From Taenia hydatigena (lineage: Eukaryota > Platyhelminthes > Cestoda > Cyclophyllidea > Taeniidae), in NCBI GenBank assembly GCA_036345935.2, contig JADWOT020000004.1:3462418-3526417 (forward strand): a stretch of DNA of 64,000 bases, in the 5' to 3' direction. Under the pieces are notes generated by a model. It did not search any database, was not told the origin of the DNA, and worked only from the letters and a program-made list of their open reading frames with translations. A program made the position numbers and the translations under genes. Shown here in pieces: positions 49,454 through 62,610 of the stretch (its first letter is position 1; each line of letters starts with the position of its first letter).

Positions 49454-51572
49454 ATGACGCTTCACCTCTGCCTAATTTCTCTCGTGGCAGCACTATTAGC
49501 TGAGGCGAGTAAAGAGGAGAAGAGTAAGTTGATATCTAATATTTAACCCTTTTCAGCACAGAGGTAAAATTATTCTTATGCAGCAGAGCCTGTAAGCAAC
49601 TAACCTGGACAGTACTTACTCAATTCGCATCCATCGTTTTCTTCATATTTCTGTGGACTTTAGGAAAATAGTGTTTCTTGCATAAATATGCCAAACATTA
49701 GCTTGCCTGATGCACGCACTAATGGTGGTAAAATGTTCTTGAGTCCGCAAATAAACAACTGCTAACAACCACCGTTGATAATTTGTCTGATTAAGCGCCT
49801 TCGTCATTACGCGACCGGTGTATCGTTTCGGCAATGATAATTGGCAGCCTCACCTCAATATCCTGATGTTTTCATGATAACTTTGACACAACATTAGGAA
49901 TAGTGAAATTCTGCATGCATACACTTGTACATGCATTCATAAGCCTAGACATTAGAAGACTTGAGCATCAGTAGTAGAACTTCATATCTACACATTAGTC
50001 CACGTGACTGGCATAAAATGTGCACGCCATGTGTGCTTTTAGTAAATAGCACATTACACCTTTGATATTGCCTTAAGATGCGTTACTAACGGGGCACATT
50101 TTCTTATAAAAGGGAATCGAATTCGATATAAAACCAGTCTATTTGAATCAAACAACATTGTGCTTTTCTCTACCCACTACAACTGTTAACATCTACTGCC
50201 ACTACTAACTTCTTCGAATTCAGTTATGCCCATGATATTAGTTTGCGCCCTCCATATTGCATCAAAGTTAAACTCAGGCTTCTTCCTAACCCATTTTCAT
50301 TTTTTCGAGATTCGACGCAGGATCCTAAGAACGCAACCTCAACATCATTCATATAACTTGACGTATGACACCCATCACAAGTCAACATAATTGTTTCCAA
50401 ACAGTTACCGCTGATCATTTAATTCTGACAGGAACACAGCACCTCACCCACAGTCTTTCAAATGCAACCCTTTAGCACTATGTGGGCAAAATAAGCGCTA
50501 ATTAAAGATTTGGTTTGCGAATCCCAGCTACTGAGCCAAATTCTGTGAGACATTTTTAAACCAACTTGAATAGACTAATGTTGGTGGTGCAGTCAAACGC
50601 TCAAAATTCTTGCAAGTTAAGATGATGTACACAAGTGCGTCGAATTAAGAAGCACATCCACGCATTCGCGAATATAGCGCTCTATTGCTATCTCCTAGTG
50701 GCAATCACTTTACTTTTCCTATTCCCAAAAAGGGTCAAAATTTGGTCCTGCTTTTGTTAGAAGTTCCATCGTGTTGGGCGTAATTTCTGCATCATTGGAA
50801 TTATTTTCGCCAAATAATGCAGTTCCTTGTTTTTTGTTAAAGGTACAATAGCAGAAAGCACAAAGGCAAAAGAAACCTCAAAGTCGCCAGAATTTTACAT
50901 AAGCCGAGTTGGTTCTATCTTCATTCAGTTAAGTTGGAATCCGCAGAGTTTGGCTGAATTGCAGCCTGATTTTATCCGAATCACTGCATCACCTGTTAAT
51001 CACACTGGCCTCACGCGTGAGCAAATTACACTCTTCGATTCTGGATCCTTTATTCTCGACGGTTTGGATCCTAATTCAATGTACAATGTGTCAGCGGAAG
51101 TAGTTAGTAGTAAAGGCATAATTTTTACCTACAACACAAGCATAACAACACTACCTGATGGTAAGTTGATATCTGAGATGATAAGGCACAACCCCACATC
51201 AAACGATTGTACTCACTGACATTCATCCGCAGTAGCGTTTGTGAAATCATGCATTGCAAAACACATTGTGGGACTCAAACCACGAGATAGTTGTTAGTTC
51301 TTGTTGCTGCACAGTTGAATTTCAACTGAGTTTACGTTTTGCATGAAAGATATTTTGGGTACCCTGCTTACACAGGCGAGGAAGCAAGATTCCTGACCAC
51401 TAGTGTACCTGCCTCAGCTTCTGCAGGCAAAAAAAGGAAAATCCTAATCACTAGTGGGTTCGCCTCTACTTCCGCAGGTGAAGAAAGAAAAATCTTAACT
51501 ACAAGTAATGCTGCTCTACCTGCCGCGGTCTCTGGGGTCGTTTCTATTTGTCTGATGGCAGTTCTTGCTTGA
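49454..51572 (+). CDS. EG95/TSOL18-like oncosphere antigen, FnIII domain
   Basis: Three exons: 49454-49523, 50843-51160 and 51376-51572, 194 residues. Both introns are phase 1 and begin GTAAGT. Residues 1-18 form a signal peptide (core LCLISLVAALLA). Exon 2 gives one fibronectin type III domain, residues about 38-129, with the B-strand Trp55 (IQLSW) and the L98-x-P-x-x-x-Y104 motif. Sequons are at Asn76, Asn105 and Asn121. Exon 3 has three 17-residue repeats and ends in a hydrophobic segment (VSGVVSICLMAVLA) that could anchor the protein. Taeniid EG95, TSOL16 and TSOL18 share this three-exon plan and the LCLI signal. They are secreted or surface proteins of the oncosphere, the larva that penetrates the host gut, and are targets of protective antibody. 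The ATG was chosen because it opens the signal peptide, has A at -3 and lies downstream of a TATA-like site. The family is firm; the exact orthologue is not. Confidence 0.85.
50145..50412. repeat. 270-bp repeat inside intron 1
   Basis: Partner of 42725-42995, lying in the middle of the 1,319-bp first intron. See that entry for the shared blocks. Confidence 0.6.
51376..51528 (+). repeat. Three tandem 51-bp units with repeated splice acceptors
   Basis: Units start at 51376, 51427 and 51478. Each encodes G-(E/K)-(E/K)-x-(R/K)-(F/I)-L-x-T-S and then a small-residue tail ending in Ala. Each start is preceded by a pyrimidine-rich stretch and CAG (TTACACAG, CTTCTGCAG, TTCCGCAG), and each is in the phase the exon 2 donor needs, giving Gly at the junction in all three cases. 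EG95 itself, as I recall it, has one such unit before its hydrophobic tail. The third unit ends GCGG where an acceptor would need CAGG. Confidence 0.85.
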
Positions 51573-52250
51573 ACGCTTGCACAAGTTAGTCCAAGTCACC
51601 TATTACTTTGTTTATTTACGGCATCGTGGCGCATAATATCTCTTTTCTACCACAGGAGTCCACTTTGTCGGGAGTGCACAATTCGTCATTCAACCATGTA
51701 TATTTAACCATCATGTAACTTTCCTTCATTAAAAATACTGAGTGGCAAGCGAGTGACTTTATCATGTTTATCCCACTCTTCTAATAAATGGATTTGCTTG
51801 AAAACTCTTATAAACTTCACCCTTATAAGGCGGCATTTAATAAAACTGTTAACACTCGAGTGTTTTGAAATATCAGCGGGTTGCTGGCTTCCATGCATGA
51901 AGCCAACAATTGCACACCTATTTGTTTTCCCAACAAAATAGGCCACCGCGATTAGCTATGTGATTACCAACCTGTTAGCCTGGTCAGTATATGCTATAAA
52001 TACAGAGGTTTTGAATTCTACAGCTCAAGATGAATAAATGGATGGAAGTCTTTCTAATGGAAACGCCATCTAGCCATGTAGCGATCATAGGCGTTAAATT
52101 ATTCAGCCGCAGCAGAACCGAGGTGTCTATGGTTAGGTTACATATTCCAGCAGCTCTGCCGATTCACTTATTAGTGTGCAAAATGAACCATGATTGGTTT
52201 TAGCCATCTGGGCATGTCGACATTTATCTTACTTATGCAAGTGTTTTACT
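51573..52250 (+). other. 3' flank of the antigen-like gene
   Basis: Candidate poly(A) signals are ATTAAA at 51728-51733 and AATAAA at 51783-51788, giving a 3' UTR of roughly 170-230 bases. No further gene is seen here. Confidence 0.35.
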
Positions 52251-53520
52251 GTTCCAGCACAAATTAAGTGAAATTCGTGGTATTAATTTGCCACATCCTT
52301 GCTAACTCTTATTTGGCACCGCTTGACCAAATAGACTACCGGGCTGCTATGATCGATTATGAGCGAGGTCGCAGTATCCAAGAAGGCATCATTGATAGAA
52401 TTACCACTTTAGAAGCACTTGTTAAATGTGACTCAAGAGAGGAAAGGATTGGTGGTCAGCATTGCGCTTTGAATGTCGCACTTTCCTTAGTCTCAAGGAA
52501 TATGATGTGCACTAAATTTACTTCACCCCAGTGCCCCTTGTCATCCCGATTTCTGCCTGGAAGAGCATTACGTCTCCTTACTTCTCTTTTCACGCAATCT
52601 AGATAAGTGTTGTCCTAGTCCTCCACATGATTTTCAACTATGAGATAAAACAATAAATGGGATCGATTCTTGCCCCCATCATGCGTAATTCATGTACATC
52701 ATTAACTACGCTACTCTTGTCTCTTGAAAGCAAAAGAAAATGGTTTAGAGCGTATTTGCTTCTCACAATTATACGTGTCTGTGTAAATAAGCTTAAAGAT
52801 GCAACCTTAACATATTTGTCAATGGCATTGATATTAATTCGCTCAAATTCCTCCGGAAAAGTCTCATCGAATCAGCCCAGTCAATGGAAATGGCTGATAA
52901 CGCCCTCTTTTAGCATCCACTTATTCACAATGCGGTAAAGCGCTGTATTAAAGGCAGCATGAGTGTGGAAACGGCACCCGCGCCAGAAGCGACTTGGATG
53001 TCAATAAATATAATGAAAACCGTTATAATGGAGTAAGCAGAGTGCTATTTGTCAAGATGGAAGTGAAGCTTGGGCGTGAGGATAGAAGTCATATTTCAAG
53101 TGGCATGCTCTCTGTAATTCAGGTAAGGCAAAGAGATATCGGTAGCATCAACGACTTCAAGGAACTTGGTATTGGCAGCAGAATTCAGCGAATGATGTAG
53201 ACAAATAATGATCCGCGATATCTACGAGCAGATTGCTACCGTGTTAATAAAGGTGGGCGTATTAGCCTGTTATCTGCTCTCCTTTGCTCTCAAAAACAAT
53301 GTGCCTTGTAAGAGAACGCGTTGTAGAACGATATGGACGAGGTGATGCTATACTTGCAACAATGGGTGCAAATCGCGTGCAGTCGCGCCAGTTAATTACA
53401 ATATTAAATAACTGTGAAGTTTGGCTAATCTGCCCACATTGTTGGACAGGTGCGCCAGTATCTGGGCCTACTCGTACATGCGTGGGAGCCAAAGTTATCG
53501 CCTTCATGACATTTTAATCT
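52251..53520. other. Coding-like but unassigned stretch
   Basis: Several frames look less random than their surroundings. They are plus 52268-52606 (with IDYERGRSIQEGIIDRITTL), minus 52940-52640 (with FDETFPEEFERININAIDKY, interrupted by two TGA codons) and plus 53284-53517 (with LNNCEVWLICPHCWTGAP). I recognise no family and cannot join them into one gene with convincing splice sites. Relic exons or chance are both possible. Confidence 0.25.
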
Positions 53521-56500
53521 GAAAAAGAAGGCGAACGGCAGACGTGGCACGAAGATAACGGTTCTAATTAGTGTTATCAGATTAGCCTACCAGTGAGGGT
53601 TTTCAATTACTTTCTGGTTACGGGCCGGGAAATACTGTACTGCTCTCAATGCCAAAAACAGGCAGGTAATTCCTTGGCAAATTTTATGTAAAAATAGTGC
53701 TTGCTTAAAATTCAAAAAAATTACGAAGAATATGATGGGTTTGGACTGAGTGAATGCTGCCTACGTTAATTACCCACCACATGGTTTGAGAAACTGCATG
53801 ATGAGCGTGAAAGAAATACGATGGCGCGGCAAGTATTGCCGTACATCAAAGGCTTCTGTGTCGTTATTGAACGAGACTGAATCGTAGGAGACAATTTACA
53901 ACCGCTTCTTTATGGCATTTAGTTAAAGTGCAGTTGTAAGCAAATGAGACCGAAATGATACACAATATTTGCCGTAGAAACACCCCGCACTCTCGGTTTA
54001 TCATGGATATGTAACGATGTCATGAGGGCATAGCAGCCTATGAGGTATAATGTCCTTGACCTATGTGGCGGATTTTCGCCCACAAACTGTTAGGCTTTGC
54101 CTATGTAGGCGATGCGACCTTTTCACGTGGACATCACTATGATAGCGTCTCTTTGTATTCTGACGCTCGCCATTAATAACAGACAGATACAACTGCATTT
54201 GCGGCTCAGCCATGTTGTATTTTGGTTCAAATGAGCGAATCACATTTCCAATAAAAGACAAAAGGCAATACTATCTTAGAAATAAGAAGGAATCCCGATA
54301 TTTAAAAACGAATCTCCCTATATTGTCTAGAGACCAAAAGACAGCATTCCAGCCAGTCATCAGTACGTGCTTACTGTTATCCGCTCCAGGTAAATTAATC
54401 TTCTTCTGCATAGACAACGATGAAAAGCAAACTCTTCTAGAAGACTTTAGGTAGGTTTACGGGAGTCAAAACTGAACCTACTTTGCAAATGCAGCATTTA
54501 AACTAGAAAATGGTAAGTATGCAAATGTGGGGGAAAAGATTGAATATGACAATAAATTCGAGTCTGAGGATCACCTATCCTATTGGCACGTTCACTACCA
54601 TCCCTAGCTCTGCTGTTTCAAAACTGGTCTCATTGGCACTAAGTGTCACCTACTCGCAACGTGGTTAGGGCCAGCACTCCCCTTTAGATGAGTGCCTATT
54701 TCGTCTTCATTTGGCTCAGGAGAACAAAAGCAGAAGAACAAAGCAGTTGCATTCAAAATAACAAAACTGAACTCAAACCCAAACCAAAATGGAAATCACA
54801 AGCGAAGACAGAGCTTTGTGCTTGAAAGTGCCCAACCACTTTGTCATGCAAGTGTGAGCATGTGCCGATTCACCACATGCCCACATATTAGCACTTTGTT
54901 CAGAGAAAAAACTTTGACCGAAGCTACTGTTTGTGTCGGGGCCAAGGATATGCACGAAATGCCTTGCATCAAGTAGGTGAAGGGATGTTGGGAAGGTGTG
55001 CAACTCGCCAACAGCGAAACCTGCTTCTAATGTCTCTAGCGCTTCTGCTCCCAACATCGAACAAGAGTGTGCCCATATCCGCATTCTCGCAGAACTCATC
55101 CTATCGGCCATTCGCTAGTGGAGCGGATCGGCAACGCCCGTTTCCTCTTCTTAACCCACTCATCCACCTGCCTGTCCACGCACTCCAGCAGCTCTACATA
55201 CTACCTCTTTAGACATCACATTTACGCACACACATCCCGTATCTTGCTTGTTATCTCACGCTCACAACCGATTGGGGCTTTGGCAGCAATCGCATGCTCA
55301 CTACTCACATCCAAACTGTCTTCAAGTTCAATCCACTTCCACAACTCGCCTACTATTAATATAATCATAGTAGACCCCATTACTCCCTTGTCCTCTTTTA
55401 TTGGTCTTTGCCTTCCCATAAGGCACTGACTTAGTCCACATGCTCCGCACTCCTCTTATCAATTGACTTATTGAAGTTCTCGTCTCTTTTCACCAAGTAA
55501 CTGACTTTGATTGCACAAAAAACCTCCTTGGTTTCATCACTACCTGAGCCATGGAGGTTAATCTACTTTGCAATGGTGTTCTGCAATAGAGCACCTCATT
55601 GTACTTTCCTCTGTAGCTTTTAGTCAGCGTTAACTTTTACCAGATGCCGCTCTCTTATAGTTTAGATTTGTTACATTTACATTTGCATCGCGCCCCATCA
55701 AGGTGGCACTACAATATCTTGAAATTCGTCGTTGTCCACCTCGTCTTAACCCAAGGCATGTAGAAGTCAACGGGCAGCATCACCTTTGTTGATAACCTGA
55801 CTGAATTGCTTGGTCTGCTCTCGGCCTCCTAAACAATGGCACAGTATGACTCGTATTAGTACACTGTAAGCTGATGCTTCAATGCGACGGTAATAGTTTT
55901 AAAAGACGCTTTGAACTACCATATACTGTCACCTGTTCCATCCGGCTATTAAAATTCCATTACATATTCTAAATTCAACAGATAGCATGCATGTATTGTT
56001 AAGTATTCTTGTCTTGCCTCATAGCTCATGCCATATTTTGCAATCACAATTTTACGCATACCTCTTTCTTAAAGGCTCATTTTTCAGATTACCGAAGAAT
56101 TAAAAGCGCAAATCAATTGATAATAGATCATTCTTATTTTTCTCTCCCTGGCACAAGTTCAAATCCCGTATTGTAACTGTATCAGTAGAAGCAATGCGGT
56201 AATATCTGATGGCTCTACCAGCCTCCTGTCACTTGCTTGGCGCATCATTATTAACATTAAAACAGTCATCTTTATAAGTTCCCATCGGTGCTGTTTTACA
56301 CATCTATTGCTTAGGCCATCACTACGACATCAATCATTATGCCAACTAGGAATTGCAACAATGTCGTTTGAAAAGGACAATGATGTATGTTGCTTATAAA
56401 AGTCCTTCCAAATGACAATCAGCTGGTTTTGGAAAACATTAATACTTGATAGGCAGGCTACAAATTGCATGCATTATACTATCGTTTAAATCACGGCAGC

Positions 56501-59500
56501 TAGATTCAGTGACCTCTTGTTGGATTAAGGCAAAGATGATTTTCATTTTAATTAAATTTCCTCTTTTCATAGTCTACAAGTTGAATGGTTGTGAAATCAT
56601 CTGTTAACCAAAATGACCTCAAATGAAAATCGTTAGAAATCGTGGCAGCTGGGGCTATCAGACTGCACCACCTCAGCATTAGACCCACCGAATCAGAATA
56701 ACATTAATTATCGCATGGGCAGATGGAAATCCCGCCCATCGGTGGTACTTAAGTAAAAAGGACACATGGCAAGATTTGGTTTGAAATGTCCAGTTCATTT
56801 TGCCGATCGTGATGACAATGCTGATTTCTATTGATAGTCATTCTGTGCAGTTACCTTCATTTGAACTTTCTGCTTTTGCATTTCTTCGCCAAGGCAGATA
56901 ATTACCAACTTATTCTCATTTTTCATTTAAGCACTACAAAGCCCAATCTGAGAAGCGGGCCATCGCATTTGACTGCTAAGGTAACTAGAAATTTGCATGC
57001 TCTAGAGACCACAGTGGGACGTAGAGAAACAAGTCATGAAATCGCTAAGTTGTGTGCGGTTCTCCTGGTCTACGATTCTCCTGTTCCAATTTTGTTGTAC
57101 CCTTATATATTTATAGTGGAACCATAAAGGTTGCCTCAGATCGATCTGGCATGCTTCGACTACCCCCAAAAGGCAAGTCCACCGATTCAGCAGGCGTCTT
57201 TTTTTCTGTAAATGAAGTACGTTAGGAATATGCCAAAATCCGATCGCTTATCCCTTGGAACGATCTAAATCAATCTCAAGTCATTATGATCAGTGAGCAC
57301 CACCATACTATTAAAGGCGTCTAGACCAGATAGACGTGGTCGATATCAGTACTTGGGTAAATTAAGTGCCAGAATTCGCGTATACTCTCACAGATACAGC
57401 AGGATATATGAACTCAGCAAGCCTTAAAAATTGCTAGTCACACTTCTGTTTCAGTCGAAGCAAAGGTAACGAGAATGCACAACTGGGTAAACGGTTGGAT
57501 GCACGAAGGATGAATGGATGTGCAAAAGACACCTGTTTAGTTAGTGGAATGAATGGGCAGATAGAAGGACAATAAAAGCAGACGCAGCCAGAACGACAAG
57601 CGACAACAGCCTTTACCTGCAACTTAGTCACCATTATCTGAAACTAATCGGCTTAGCTCTGCTCTTGATTGTGACTTGGCTCTATTTCACGACGTCCAAC
57701 TTAGAGCACGAAAAGTAGTCCGTATGAGGTAACTGTATCAGTCTGTTTGCAGACGAGTGATGTCTGCAGTGCTGCTGTGATTAACACGAGCTACTAACAG
57801 TGCTTTGCATTTTACACCAAGCTTGATGCCGATGGGGACGTCTGCGGTTCCATTGCAGCTACTGCTGATAATGGCTTCTGGGAATTAGGAGAGCAACCAA
57901 CTTGAGTTGTACCTACACCTTCCCTAATCATGCACACACTAACATTTCAAATATATTTAGTTTTTATCAACTCTATGTCTGCTTAAACCCCAAATTTAAA
58001 ATAGCTTGAGTGTAAAGACTAGCGAACCCAAGATTGTACGCCTCTCACAAACACACTTACATCCTCTCACTATCCCTACCTATAATCATGGTAAGTGGGC
58101 TCTTTCTCGGGGGTTCAGTGATTTGAGTGATTTTTTTTTGCAATTTGAATGACTCTTACGAGCATTGTGGGCGGATCCATCTCGGTCAGCTTGGCGCACC
58201 TGTCATATGCTGTCCAAAGCGACTCCTATGCATTCAGCAAGTAGAGGAGAAGAGAGAAGAATTCGTAGGTAGATGGTTAACTGAATGAACAGACATGTAT
58301 AGACGGGCGAGTTTAGCTTTGTTGACTCGTTTAGCCTCTGTCTCTGCCTCTTCATTTTGACCGACTAAATAAATCAAAGAGAAACAAATGTAAGCAAGTC
58401 GATCTGATACTTTGCGAAACTTCCTCATAGCAAAAGCTGTTAATGATGGTTTTACTAGTAAATAAGAAACTACAAGTTGAGGCTGAGAGCAAAGTAATCA
58501 AAAAGAATTGAGCGCTGTCCGTGCAACTTTGGGCCTTTACGTCTGTTTTCGTGACGTCCATGAGTCACATGCCAACCACCGCAGGATAATTATACCATAA
58601 GAAATTTTCGCAATACGAAGATGTATCATTACTCAGACTAAACGGAGTAAGCGAACCACCTCAGATCTTCGCCTTCGTGTCTCTAAACTTTTGACGACAT
58701 GGATAGAATGCCAAAGACAGTCGAATTCAGTGAAACAAAGGCCCGTAAATGGCCCTAGTTTGTAAATCAATTAACGATGCACGACTTGTCAGGCCATATT
58801 ATTCTTCTGCCAATGAAGAAAGTGGATGCATTCTCATGTAATCGGAAAAAGAGCCGATTAGAAGCATAGATCTTAGGATTAAGAACTTCTCTGCAACAAG
58901 GTCGAAGGTTTTACATGATAAAAAACTGGCCAGCACAATCAACTGAAATTGAATGAGGTGGTCTTTGCTGCAACGCCTCCTCCAGTAAAGTTAAAAGCAG
59001 CTCTCATTTTGAGCACTAACAACAGCAAGACATCGACGCAGTGCAGGACAAAAAATATTGCCAAGATTCTTCCAGATAACTGAGTCGATACCGATAAAAA
59101 GGGCTGAAACACCTCTAATGCTTTAACCTTTTACGGTGCGCATTGACAATTCACTTTGCATAAGATCGGTTGCAATCAGACTTAAGGAGTTGTAATTCGA
59201 TGAATTGATGTTGTTTCATAAAGGGAGGAACTTAAACACCATCTTCAAATGCATTTTTCGTAATGCGAGGAAAATGCTAATTTTTGCTTGCTACTAGGAG
59301 TTTTGGATCACACATGTCTTGTGTCTGCATACTGCAGGTGTAAATCTTCGCTTAGCATCATTCACACATTGAATGTAAGCCAACCAGGTCTTTAATCTCT
59401 TTGATTGACACTCATATCGGAAATGCGAGAAACGTGGAAGATTAAAAAATTAGTCAACAGCGATTTCATGTTCATCAAACAAACCAGAGTCCTTGGCTAA

Positions 59501-61700
59501 CCCACCTTTTCTTCAATATTGCCTTTATTTCTCGAATTGACTCCCATTTTCTGATCAGCAGTCACATGAAAAATGAAAAGCTAGAACGAGGAGAGGTAAT
59601 GAAATGACTAAGAAGGAGCTATAGGAATTTTAATTTTGTCGCATACTACTTGGCATTTTGTATTACAGCCGACAAATCTGAGGTAAACCTGCCTCTACAA
59701 GTCAAAAGAAGGCGACAGACATTAGAATGCCCACGCCAAATTCTACGCTGATTTCGCTTCATTCACGAATTTTCCACTTGCCTACCACAACATACTGCTG
59801 TACCTAGCACAAGTCAAACACAGAACTGACATAAAATGGCATTTGTGCTAAATGTTGGTGCAGTAATTATCATCAACCAATTTTCCTTATCTCAGTGAGA
59901 ATGACGTCTCTTCTAATTGTCTGCTTAAAGGCTTACTTTGCTCCTTAGTAGGAAGTGACTTTTGCATGCCATCTGAGTAAGGGGTTTCAAGTAGATTTTT
60001 CGACCCTTTCAGGTTGTGAACTCAACCAGCTGGCTGAACTTCTTCGTCTTAATGGCGGGGAGTTCATCCCAATGATGAATGATCGGATACCCGCCCTGAA
60101 CTGAGCATCTATCCATTTAGTGATCCTCTTGGGTGGTATGCCTAGAAAGGTTTGTTTTGCTAGGTGTCGCAGGTCACCAGCGTACTTATCATCATCTTTG
60201 CCAAGCTTTTGGTTGTTTGGTTGGTTGCTGGTCGATGACGAGCTCAGCTAATATCGCATTGGTTTGACTAATATAGGATTCTTAGAAATAACTCATGCGA
60301 AAGCACACGATAAATTAGTGAGATTCTTTGTTAATGAAAGTATAAGTGGATGGTAAGCATAAAAATTTTGAACAAATTTTTAAAATTTATGTTTTTTGAC
60401 GAAAACGAGATTTGTCAGAACTGCCACCAGGCAGAGAACATGTTCATTTCGAATTGTCTGACTTCCTACCATGACTTGTTGCCGTTCTCTACTGCCTCTC
60501 CTAACTCTATCCAAATGATTTTAATCGGTTGAAACATAGTAAACATTTGGAAGTTATAGAAATCAAGGGCAAGTTACGGCAACTACTCCTTCTTTTCAAT
60601 TTAGTCTTCATTATATGATTGCAAGTGGCATCCTAACCATTCCGTTTGTCCACGGAAGAAGTGCGAGCTTCGTGTTCATTACTGGACATATTTGCTTCGA
60701 CAAACTGCCTAAATTATGCTTGTAGATTTTGCTTGAGTAGAGAAGCACATGAACAAATGACTGAATAGATGGCTGGATGGGAGGAGTAAGATGATCCAAG
60801 TCAAGTCCACACACTCTGCACTGTCATCGGAGCTCGATGTCATCCTGTGTTCATGCTTTTCTCTCCCTTTCTTTCTCCTCTTCTTAGTCCATCTGCCTCC
60901 TCCTTATACATCTACCCCTTTTACTTTCTTTTATTAGAACATGTGCTGTGCCTCACCTACCCTGGAGGCGTTGATTGGCTTAAATTCCTGTTCCGGATAA
61001 GAACAAGCATTGGTATAGGCATAAACTCGGCGGCGTAAACAAACAGCTTTCACTTGGTAAATGTTACGATATTTAGGGGTAAGTTATACAAAACTTGCCC
61101 TCATGCATAACTCCACCATCTTCGCGCTTCTTCAAGGGTCATGAGGCAAGCACGAATTTAGCAGCAGACGGAGTAGACCACCATTAGTGGATTAGCATCG
61201 ACTGCTGATTGTTGAGACGCTGTAATAAGCTAGGGTGAAGAAGAGTAGGGCAGGCCAGTATTATCTGTTCGCTTAATCATTCCAACTCAATGGCTGCCGC
61301 TTTCCCTTATTATTCCACTACTGCTCCATTTGCCATTCCATTTGCCATACCAAGGTGGTATGGACATCAGACGAGAATATTGTGTTTTGCCTAGCATACA
61401 TTAGGCAGCAACTCACATTTGCAGGAACCCTCTACAAGCACAATGAATAATGAGCCACCAGGAAGTAAGAGTGATAGGCAAAGACACTCAGAGTACCCGA
61501 GACGAAGGAAAGGGAAAGGTGGAAGCGTAAGAGAACAAAGATGATGTCTTAATGGTCATGTTTACTACCATTTGAGTTCAAACCAAGCTCTAGGTGATCA
61601 CCACCTCTGCCTGATTCCACATGCAGAGGAAGAAGTTGAAAATGAATGAAATGGAAACAAAGTTGACAAGAAATTTTCCTTCTTCATGTCGAGTAGGGGA
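53521..61700. other. Largely single-copy, no recognised gene
   Basis: 54960-55440 is C/T-rich on the plus strand. 60012-60105 follows an acceptor-like CGACCCTTTCAG and reads CELNQLAELLRLNGGEFIP, ending in TGA, which might be a terminal exon. Otherwise nothing is assignable by eye. Confidence 0.35.
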
Positions 61701-62254
61701 ACACCGCTGCAACGGGTGCATCCCCTACTATTCCCACTCACGATCGCTAGCCTGTTAGTCTCCTTCGCGTTAAGCTGAAATGCCGTGGGCCTAGAAGTGC
61801 TTCCACGAAGACGACATAACGTGAACCTATTTCCAGCCTCAAATCATAACACGCGAGAGCTTTGGAGTTGAGACAGACTTACAAGCTCTAAGAATGAGGC
61901 TGATGATGATTGACTTCGTACGTCTTCAAGCCTTGTTAAAAACAGAGAACATTCAACTAGGGAAATAAATAACTTACGGTTGCAATGCTCAGTTCCAAAC
62001 AACAGCATCACAGCACAAATAGACTGACCTTCTAACTGTGCCTCTCTCAATGACCTTCGTGTGATTTGTAGCACTTATTTTCTGCTCCGACACAGCAACG
62101 GCTTTGATGCCAGCCATCTGCAAAAATATGCTCCCCATACTCCTGTAATAGTCTTTGTTACCAAACAAAATATACAAGGACTGGCAAGATAGGTGTAATT
62201 AAGCTACCGCTCACAGATGGTTAGTCAGTTAATACGGAGATCTACAGATTCCCA

Positions 62255-62610
62255 CCCGAAACTCATCAGTCTGCACTGAGGCCCTGTGCCTTTCCATTTG
62301 CTTAGTTCCCAACTCCTGCATGTGTGATTGTGGTAGGGCAACGCATCGAACAACGAATGCGGTCGGAGCAGAAATTAGCGCTGATGGCATCCACACACGC
62401 GTATGTGTAAGTGACCCTTTGTACATGAGGTCGAACTGGCGACTCACGTACAGGCATGTATGGTGTGCTTCACCTATGCTCGTTCCATTCGTTGCATCGA
62501 AAACTGACAAACATGATGCTTATCAATTCCTCATTCTCTCAACACATGTGCCCACCGGTGACCGAGAGAGACCGTTATGTTGCATTGTACCCTGAGGTCT
62601 CCCAAAGGAG
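62255..62610 (-). repeat. Dispersed repeat R1, inverted
   Basis: Reverse complement of the R1 type at 13715-14040, with the same GAGTCGCCAGTTCGACCTC and TTCGATGCGTTGCCCTACC landmarks. Confidence 0.65.

Noticed and set aside
50843..50855. Alternative exon 2 acceptors a few bases downstream (AATAG, AGCAG)
   Set aside because: The acceptor at 50841-50842 has the better pyrimidine tract (CCTTGTTTTTTGTTAAAG) and gives the phase needed. The AGCAG acceptor at 50853-50854 would also be in phase (a loss of four residues) but its tract is poor.
54773..55430. Frames of 112-120 codons on both strands
   Set aside because: They result from a C/T-rich plus strand that has few stops; no conserved motif is seen.
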